This document shows, piece by piece, positions 56,754 through 64,000 of a stretch of 64,000 bases of DNA. Position 1 is the first letter of the stretch. Every line of letters starts with the position of its first letter. Location: the NCBI GenBank assembly GCA_036852015.1, contig JAANDG010000618.1, positions 1-64,000 of the forward strand, given 5' to 3'. Both the position numbers and the translations under genes were made by a program. Under the pieces are notes generated by a model. That model was not told where the DNA came from and did no database searches. It saw only the letters and a list, made by a program, of their open reading frames with translations. The DNA comes from Pelodera strongyloides. Its lineage: Eukaryota > Nematoda > Chromadorea > Rhabditida > Rhabditidae.

Positions 56754-57678
56754 TCATTGCTGAAATCCATTGGCAAAACCATTGGAATTGCCGGTTCCAA
56801 ATCCATTTTCGTTTCCGAATCCGTTCCCTTGCGCATTGCCGAAGCCATTTCCTTGTCCGAATGCACTTCCCGTGTTATCATTTGTCTTTCGTCCGCCGTT
56901 TCCGAATCCGTTTCCTGTTTCATTTTCGATTCCGAAACTGTTTCCGTTTCCACGAACATTGCCGCTGCTGGCCGTGTAACCTTTCTGTCCGCCGTTTCCG
57001 AATCCGTTTCCAGTTTCCTTTCCAAGGCTGTTTCCATTTCCGAATCCGTTTCCAAAATTGTTTCCGTTTCCACGCTCGCTGCCGCTGCTGGAAGTAAAAC
57101 CATTTTGTCCGCCTTTTCCAAAACCGTGTCCGCTTCCGAATCCGTTATCATTTCCAAAACCGCTTCCGTTTTCAAGTCCATTCCCGTTTGTGTTCCCAAC
57201 TCTATTTCCGCCACTGTTGGTAGAATCAGTTTTATTTCTCCTGCCGCTTTCAAAGCCGTTGCCATTGCCAAGTCCTTTATTCGTGAAGCTGCCGGAGTCA
57301 GTTCTATTTCGCCGCAAGAACTCAAATCCATTCGTGAATCTTTGTCCATTCTCAAGTGAATTTCCATTATCAGCCGGAACTCCTTGTCCGTTGATTAGTC
57401 CAGTCTCTGGCTGTCCACTTCCTCGCTCTAAAGAATTAAAACAGTTTAACGTTTATTTCCGGTAAATAAATACCCCAAGAGCTACCACTCGATATAAAAG
57501 TAGAAGAATATCTATATTTAAGCTCTTACAGTTTAGGGTTGAACGCCTAAAATACGAATACACTAACATTTTTAAACAAGAACTAATAAAAATGCAATGA
57601 ATACTCACCATAGCCGGGCGCAGCAAGCGTTACAGCAGTGACTGAGAACACAAAAATTGAAACCATGATTTTGCTCAT
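56754..57678 (-). CDS. secreted Gly/Asn/Phe-rich repetitive protein (about 247 aa)
   Basis: Two minus-strand exons: 57609-57678 (ATG at 57678, donor CTATG|gtgagt) and 56754-57427 (after TTCTTTAG, stop 56754-56756), phase 1. Exon 1 is a signal peptide (IMVSIFVFSVTAVTLAAPG). The mature chain is built of GNGFGNG-type units with interspersed Arg, Lys and Ser, for example a GFTSSSGSERGNGN unit and a GYTASSGNVRGNGN unit about 35 residues apart. There are no cysteines. A TATA-like TATAAGGA lies near 57752-57759 and AATAAA on the minus strand at 56726-56731. Such Gly-rich secreted proteins can be structural or antimicrobial; nothing here decides. The SXP neighbours also have Gly/Asn-rich tails. Confidence 0.85.
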
Positions 57679-57912
57679 GTTTGGCAAGTTCAGGAACTTC
57701 AGGTGTGTAAATGAATATGCCTGTCAGTGATTGTGATAGTAGCTAGTCCAGTCCTTATATTGAATTATTTGATGCTGGTCACAATATCATCCGCCTCTTT
57801 TGTTTAGCATAAAGTTTATTCAACTGCCTTTTGACACTACTAACACGGTGTGACTCATATGAGGGATTCATAGGAGGGCACACACGTGGGTTCACAAACT
57901 GAAGCTTCAAAG

Positions 57913-58090
57913 TGGCATAACAACCGGTCTTTGAAACATATGCTAAATAACTGCACACACGTGTATTTTATGCAAATGAGTGTTATTAGAAACAAAATCG
58001 ACCATAAGTCGACCACACGATAGGGATAAGCTACCATAAATAACTAGGAGATCAGTTGCCCAACGTACATTTCAAACACCGGCTGTTCGT
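57913..58090. repeat. GGCATAACAACCGGTCTTTG foldback MITE variant
   Basis: GGCATAACAACCGGTCTTTG at the left and CATTTCAAACACCGGCTGTT at the right. It belongs to the TATAACG subfamily and is diverged. Confidence 0.6.
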
Positions 58091-58211
58091 CCCAAGTTTT
58101 GCCAAGTTAAAACCACTGTCAAGAAAAAAATGTACCAAAAAATATAAGCTGGAATCAAAAAAAAAAGCTTGCGTTTTAAAGGTAAGTTTAGTGAAAAATA
58201 AAAACAAACAA

Positions 58212-58216
<5 letters not shown>

Positions 58217-58250
<34 letters not shown>

Positions 58251-58270
58251 CCCCCCCTCAAAAAAAAACC
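58217..58270. repeat. poly-A / poly-C homopolymer tract
   Basis: About 32 A, then seven or eight C, then more A. The run length is likely unreliable in assembly. Confidence 0.85.
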
Positions 58271-58822
58271 CTTCAATATGGGATTCTCGTCGTGCACTCA
58301 AAATCAGTAGATTCTCTGAGCTCGGGCCGGCCGTTTGAATTCGCGCCAATTCGCGAGGATGCTACGTGCTACACAGCAGTAGTCAGCAAAGAAAAAGCGG
58401 AATGCGGCAGAGAAAGAGATGCAAGAGGGAAGCAGAAACCATTTAGTTCTAAACGTGCTAACTCGATCGTTTTTGAAGCTACGGTTCTTTGTTAGTGCGC
58501 TATAGAATCTATATGATTTGGGTTGATGTTCGCTTTAAAATAAATGACAAAGAAAGACTCATATTTCGCTATGTGGAGTGAATGTGGAGTGCATTTATGA
58601 GCGAATGCCGCTCAATGCGAAAAAATGCGTGTTTCATAAGAATATAGCTGATAACTCAAGCTAATCGTTACATGTGACTTAATTTGCCAACCTTCTCATC
58701 ATCATTTTATATGATGCACACTTATGTGTCAATAAATTATTATTATTATTGTAACGACTAGCTTTTGAATTACTGCTTTTGTAACAAATACGTACTTGAT
58801 TGTAAAACATGTTCTCAAATTG

Positions 58823-58990
58823 TTGGATCGGGGTAGTATTTTGTGAAATGGGGTAATACTTTATAAAGTAGGGTAGTATTTTGTAAAATGGTGGTAGTAT
58901 TTTGCATGGTGTAGTATATTTCAAAAAGGGGTAGTATTCTTTTGCATGGTGTAGTATATTTCAAAAAGGGGTAGTATTCTTTAATTCTAC
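58823..58990. repeat. GGGGTAGTATTxT tandem repeat
   Basis: Units of GGGGTAGTATT followed by TTGTAAAATG or CTTTTGCATGGTGTAG. The latter 40 bp unit is repeated almost exactly at 58906 and 58944. Confidence 0.75.
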
Positions 58991-60130
58991 CACGTATATC
59001 GGACAACTGTCTTCCCGAATTAAAAAAAACTAAACTTACCTTCAAAACGCAAGCTTTTTTAGTTCAGGCAAAACCGAATTATATATAATATATATTTTTG
59101 GTACATTTTTTTCTTGAAGTACCTCGGTTTGGGCTTTTAGGCCCCGAGTGATGATAGTAAACAAAGAACTGAAATAACATTAGTACGCTACCTGATATCT
59201 AGGCGGGTATCCTTAAATCAGTACAAGAGTTCCAAGTTCGTAATCCTCCTCGTATGGCCAAAAGTTGAGATAACTGAATAAACGAGATTATACATAAAAA
59301 CGCGACGCGGTACATGCACAATGATTAATAGGGCTAGCTAGCATAGCACAGGAAAGTAAGTAAGACAAATGCATTCATAAAGTAAAACATCGACATAAGA
59401 ATTGAATTCAATATTTGCAAGGGAAAATCCGCAAGCTTGAAACAATCGAATACAGTTTGTGAATAAATGTTAAAAGTTTATTATAGAAAACATGCGGGAA
59501 ACTGAAGCAGAAATAATAGTGAGAGAACGCTAAAACTAGTGAGATCTCAGTGAGTAACGAGTATCAATCCCCAAAGGGGGCTCTTCATAAACGAAACATA
59601 TTAAAATTAAAATAACACCTAAAAAGGAAACTCTCCGAATAGCACTAACAAAAGACTGACGTCTTTTACAACGAAAAACTATTTAAATACTTCTAGGCAG
59701 CGCGGCAATTGCTAACCAATCACCGATCACCAAAATAAATTAAAACAATTGCAATTTATCCGCGGGGCAAAGGTCAATTAGACTACACACAAAAAATAAT
59801 AAATCTTAATCAAACTATAAACTATATCAAGATTCGAAATTAGAACTTTCGGACTACAAAATACAAGAGTTCGGTAATGTAGTTGTGATATAAAGGGGCA
59901 CAATATGCCACCCTTTACTTTGACAGTGGTTTTAATTTGACAATATACTTATCTCATTTTCGCGCTATTTCTTCATTTTCGTAATAAATGTTAATATGGA
60001 AAGATGTCTTCTAGAAATACTGGATCTATGTCTCTCAGTTTTATTTTTTATTTGTCTACTATCCGTCGCCGTTCTATCTTTGCAATTACTTTTTTTGCTT
60101 CGTGCTAACCTGTTCTTGACCGTAGGCTTC
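58991..60130. other. spacer upstream of copy D, no gene
   Basis: AT-rich. 60040-60126 matches 52850-52915 upstream of copy C. No coding sequence recognised. Confidence 0.55.
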
Positions 60131-60356
60131 AAAGGGATAGGTTCATCTCAAATCACCCCTCTTTTATTGTTTTTATTGATAATATATATGAATACTTTAT
60201 TCAGTGTACACCGAAGTAAAGCGGAAGACAAAAAAAAACGACAACAATAATATAACAACAACGACAACAAAACAAATAACAATGAGTAATAAAGCGCATA
60301 TAACTAACAAGCGAAAAAACTATGTACAGCAATGAAATGAAGGTATGTGTGAATAA

Positions 60357-61475
60357 CTAAGGGTGAATGTTTCTATTTGCTACTTCATAAAGCTCGATTA
60401 AATCAAGCTCGTCAATGCGGGTTTTAAAAGAATCAACGGAACTCGAAAGAACAATACTATCAGGAAGTAGGTTCCACAAACGAGTGGCCCTGTGCTTAAA
60501 CGAGAACAGAGACTGGGTAAGTTTAACAGAATCCTGAATAAGAGTTAAAGAGTTACCATTTCGACGTGGTCTGTGATTCACCTGAAACATGTTGGCCAAA
60601 ACCGGATGTGCATTATAACCTCGGACAATTTTGAAACATTCAATGAGATCGAACAAAATTCTACGATGATGGAGAGATTTGAGACCAAAAACAACAAGAC
60701 GTTCAGAATAGGAAAACGAGTTATAAAAGTCATTGTCAATTCTACGAAGCACACGTTTAGTAAAACGCCGCTGTACCTTTTCAATAGCGTCAATCTCACT
60801 TTTCAGGTACGGCGACCAAACGGAGGTTGCATACTCAAACAGGGGCCTACAATAAGTAACATAAGCTTTACGATAAACCAATGTTATGATGACAAATGGA
60901 GCGAAGTATACGATTTGCACAACAAGAAGAAGTACTAATTATTTGCTTAATATGGGCCTTAAAACATAAATCCGAAGAAAAGAAAACACCAAGGTCACGA
61001 ATAACATCAGTTACTGGTGGAATGAGCGTATTATTTAAACGAAGAGGAAAACAGTGGTGGGTCTTAGTAGTCACAGAAAAATGTTGACACTTTGTCTCAG
61101 AAATGGTCATTTTCCATATCTCGGCAGAACTGGAAATATTGCCCAGTTCTTTTTGAAAAGCATTCCAGGCAGGCCAGGGCCCTAGTTGTGGCATAACACG
61201 GGAAATCTTAACATCATCCGCGTACATAACAATGGAGCTATCTCTAAGAGAGCAATCATCAATGTCATTAATAAAAATTAAGAAAAGCAACGGGCCTAAA
61301 ACACTACCCTGAGGTACTCCACTGGAGCAACCTTTGATAGAAGACACGTATTCTGGTATCTAACTTGAAAGGTACGGTTTGCAAGAAAAGAACTAATCCA
61401 ATTAAGCATTATGTCAGAAACTCCATAATTCTTAAGCTTATGTAAGAGAAAACGGTGATTAACAAATATCATTCA
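60357..61475 (-). pseudogene. 5'-truncated non-LTR reverse transcriptase, frameshifted
   Basis: The minus strand reads LNWISSFLANRTFQV, then, after a frameshift near 61350, GCSSGVPQGSVLGPLLF and MYADDVKISR (the YxDD catalytic site as YADD). After a second shift near 60880 it reads YCRPLFEYATSVWSPYL and the C-terminal RLWNLLPDSIV region, stopping at 60357. This order is typical of Jockey/CR1-type LINE polymerases. The endonuclease and fingers are absent. AATAAA-like signals lie beyond the stop. It is a dead fragment. Confidence 0.88.
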
Positions 61476-61793
61476 CAATGAAAATTAAATCAATCACAGA
61501 ACAATGCGACTCGCAGAAGAAGCTTCCTTTATTGGACACTAGATGATCGGAAACCAAAATCTAAACGCAAAAACTAATACCGTGCACCGATCTCGCGGGC
61601 TAATGGCAATCAGCCAAGTTATAAACTACACGCGGCAGGTCATTATTTTCCGTCGGTGTAGTCATTTAATTCGCTCTTAGTTTTTGCGTTTAGATTTTGG
61701 CTTCCGATCAACTAGTGTCCAATAAAGGAAGCTTCTTCTGCGAGTCGCATTGTTCTGTGATTGATTTAATTTTCATTGTGAATGATATTTGTG
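61459..61793. repeat. foldback element, ~115 bp arms
   Basis: The arms ATATCATTCACAATGAAAAT .. AAATCTAAACGCAAAAACTA and their complement (61679-61793) enclose about 100 bp. It lies at the 5' edge of the reverse-transcriptase fragment. Confidence 0.85.
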
Positions 61794-61832
61794 CTATTAT
61801 GGGGTGATTTGAGATGAACCTATCCCTTTAAT

Positions 61833-62447
61833 TCAAGTTATGGACCTCGCTGTGCGCATTCAGTCTCTAAATATTCTCAATTGGTTCAGGAGATTTTATT
61901 TGGCGTGAACTGTTTTACTTGTAACTTATCTTTTAGTTCTAAACGCGTAAGTACTTTTTTTGTTAAATTAAAATAATGTATCTGATAAAATAGTAGGTTT
62001 CATGAGCATTAGCACCCTGCGAGACCGCAGGCGGAATAAAGACAGCCTACAGTCCGTGAGCCTTAGTTCTACGACATCGTTTAACAAGATTAGGTTGTAG
62101 AACTAATGTTAAGTCAGTGCCCTAAACATATTGAAGTAAATTAGAGGCAGTCCAAGTCGTTAGACTGCTCCTGCGTGAATCATTGGATAGATCTTTGAAA
62201 AGCTTTGCAGCCTAACTACCGTTGTGAACTTCTGTTAACCGCTATGCTATGCCCTTACCAGTTCATGCTAATTGAACCAGATCTTTATCATGCTTGACAT
62301 AGATCCTGATCACCTCAGTGAAACACGTGAAAACATATCGAATGAGTCATTTTCACAACGCTCCAATGAACGACCTCACTCTTTTAATGTATGTGTAAAC
62401 GTCGCGCCAGAAGTGGGCGGAGATTGACATCGGCGTCAACTTTTATA
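61833..62447. other. upstream region shared by copies C and D
   Basis: Matches 52916-53110 and 53590-54009 with small differences. Shared words include TTAGACTGCTCCT and AAACACGTGAAAACATATCG, then AATGAGTCATTT, just before the promoter. Likely duplicated with the gene. Confidence 0.7.
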
Positions 62448-62455
62448 TATATAAA
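62448..62455 (+). promoter_or_regulatory. TATA-type core promoter of copy D
   Basis: TATATAAA, 75 bp before the ATG, after GTGGGCGGAGATTGACATCG, then GCGTCAACTTT. Confidence 0.6.
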
Positions 62456-62529
62456 CTGCGCCTAAAATTAAACAAAACAAGAAGCATCACAACTTTCGAT
62501 ACGCTTCAATTAAAGTTATAAATTCAAAC

Positions 62530-64000
62530 ATGCAAAGAATCGTCGCATCACTTATTGTACTTGCAGCTGTGGCGTTTGCCGGACCAGGATTTGGTAAGTA
62601 CCCTTTTTAGGATATACGTTAGTTGGATATTAATGCTGTAGGCTTGTTTTTTTTTAAACAAATACAAGTAATATACCCGTTTTCCTATAAATTTAGCTGC
62701 TTTATTCTCAGAAGTTACATTAAAGTTTTGAGCAAACACACAAACAAATAGCAGATAGTTCAAGTTCAAACCACGTGAGGGCTTCTCATATTTATATATG
62801 TTTGGGAATTGCCTCACTTTTTGTGCCATTTTTTTTAGAAAGTATATTATATGCATATGGCCATAATGTATCCATTTGCTTACAATAATGGAAATGAGTT
62901 GTTCAGTCTACTTTTGAAAACGTGTGTCATACCTCTTTAAACAAATGATGTTTGATATTAAGGTGGTCCTGGTGGCCAAGGAGGTCCTGGTGGCCAAGGA
63001 GGTCGTGTTGGACCTGGTGGTCGTGGTGGACCTGGTGGTCGAGGTGGACCTGGTGGTCGTGGTGGACACGGACATGGTGACATGATGCCCTTCCTTCAAA
63101 ATGTTTCCTCGGAAGCCAAGAGCGACTTCTTCAACATTATGAAGGATCGCAACCAGACCATTGCCCAGATTGAGACTGCGCAACAGGCTTGGGCCGACAC
63201 CAATGGAGTCAGGGTGAGTTCAACATTTTGAACTATTTCTTGCTTTCGTTGGTAGCATAAGAAGACTATACTAAGGCTTAGCCTAAGAGCTTAAGATTTT
63301 GGCGCTTTTCCGGTACTTAGCCATTTCTCTCATAAAACTGCACCTTTCTTTGTGAACTCATAAAATATACATAAAGTTATGTGGCCTAGTGGTAATTTAT
63401 TCTTTTACAAGATAGACGTGTGACTAAATTACGGATATAATACCTCTCAAAAAAGAAGCTTTCAGTCGATCTACGACGAGTTCATGGCCAACATGACCGC
63501 CAGGGAAACCGAGATGTTCAACAATGCCACATCTGCCGCTCAAGCAATTCCCTCTCAATTGCAACAACTCAAGACAATTAAGGACAACAAGGACCTTACC
63601 ATGGCCGAGCAGATGGAGCAGTCCAGGGTAGGCATCCAAGAATTTAGAGACCTGTTCGAAAATAGTAGGCTTACTCGTAGGAATGTCCTAATTATCTATC
63701 ATGAGTGAGATAATCCGATAAACTCGGGCTGTATATCTGTTCCAAAAGTTTGCAAATACTTTGCGTTATCTTAGAACTTGACAATGGAGCTTCACCAAAG
63801 CATTCGCGCAATTGAGATGGTCAGCAGAGGAAAGGGAGGTGAGTATTGTGGTTTAATTGGCTTATTGGTGAATACATCCATGGGAATTCTTATATAGGAA
63901 TTTTTCAATCTCGGAGAACCGTAGACCAAAGTTGAGCACTTTCTGCTATCCCAAGTCTCTTCGGCTACCCTGCATCATTGACTCACGGGTACCTATGACA
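62530..64000 (+). CDS. SXP/RAL-2 (DUF148) family secreted protein, copy D (3' end beyond window)
   Basis: Four of the expected five exons: 62530-62593, 62963-63213, 63466-63627 and 63775-63838; the last exon lies past 64000. The signal peptide is intact (RIVASLIVLAAVAFAGPG), unlike copy C. Exon 2 codes a Gly-rich stretch of GGPGGQ and PGGRGG units leading to HGHGDMMPFLQNVSSEA, then the DUF148 core (FFNIMKDRNQTIAQIE, QAWADTNGVR, FMANMTARETEMFNNAT, KDLTMAEQMEQS). Exon lengths equal those of copy C in exons 2-4 (251, 162, 64). It is the functional member of the C/D pair as far as seen. Confidence 0.9.

Larger units (their letters stand above)
60131..61832. mobile_element. 1.7 kb inverted-repeat element carrying a retrotransposon fragment
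   Basis: The left end AAAGGGATAGGTTCATCTCA, then AATCACCCC, is complemented at the right end by GGGGTGATTTGAGATGAACC, then TATCCCTTTA. The sequence upstream of copy C runs through this point without the insert (near 52916), giving an empty site. Inside are a reverse-transcriptase remnant and a second foldback, so it is a nest of elements. Confidence 0.75.

Noticed and set aside
56687..57465. Long open frames on both strands over the Gly/Asn-rich gene (226, 209 and 135 codons)
   Set aside because: Shadow frames of a repetitive coding sequence; only the GNGFGNG frame joins a signal-peptide exon in phase.

Overview
The window is nematode nuclear DNA: AT-rich, with short spliced exons bounded by TTTCAG-type acceptors, an interstitial run of the nematode telomere repeat (TTAGGC on the minus strand, 9342-9393), many short foldback transposons, and two nematode gene families (an EGF plus DEG/ENaC channel of the EGAS type, and SXP/RAL-2, DUF148 secreted proteins). 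The species cannot be named from the sequence. All gene models below were built by hand from splice signals and phase agreement.

Layout. 0-1.5 kb: 3' exons of a protein with PPxY motifs (+). 3.3-6.7 kb: a seven-exon multi-pass membrane protein (+). 6.7-16.1 kb: no gene recognised, many repeats. 16.1-19.7 kb: a seven-exon SPRY plus SOCS-box protein resembling SPSB3 (+), with a 1.1 kb inverted-repeat element at its first splice donor and a tRNA-Glu(CTC) gene inside that element. 21.0-34.4 kb: one large minus-strand gene of about 27 exons encoding an EGAS-like channel with about ten EGF domains; its introns are full of repeats. 34.4-42.1 kb: accessory DNA dominated by a 5.5 kb transposon (36599-42127) with 370 bp G/C-rich terminal inverted repeats and an 8 bp target duplication, proven by an empty site at 46813-46820.

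42.2-64 kb: a cluster of small secreted-protein genes. Four SXP/RAL-2 genes lie on the plus strand as two duplicate pairs: A (42.9 kb) with B (47.6 kb), and C (54.1 kb) with D (62.5 kb, cut by the window edge). C has lost its signal-peptide frame. Each of A and B carries upstream, on the minus strand, the same unknown two-exon coding segment, open in A and broken in B. Between the pairs are a secreted Pro/Ile/Asn-Gly repeat protein (50.7 kb) and a secreted Gly/Asn/Phe-rich protein (57.7 kb, minus). The C/D duplication is interrupted by a 1.7 kb inverted-repeat element holding a decayed non-LTR reverse transcriptase.

The SXP genes share exon structure and TATA-type core promoters, so they are probably co-regulated. 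The other genes show no sign of working together.
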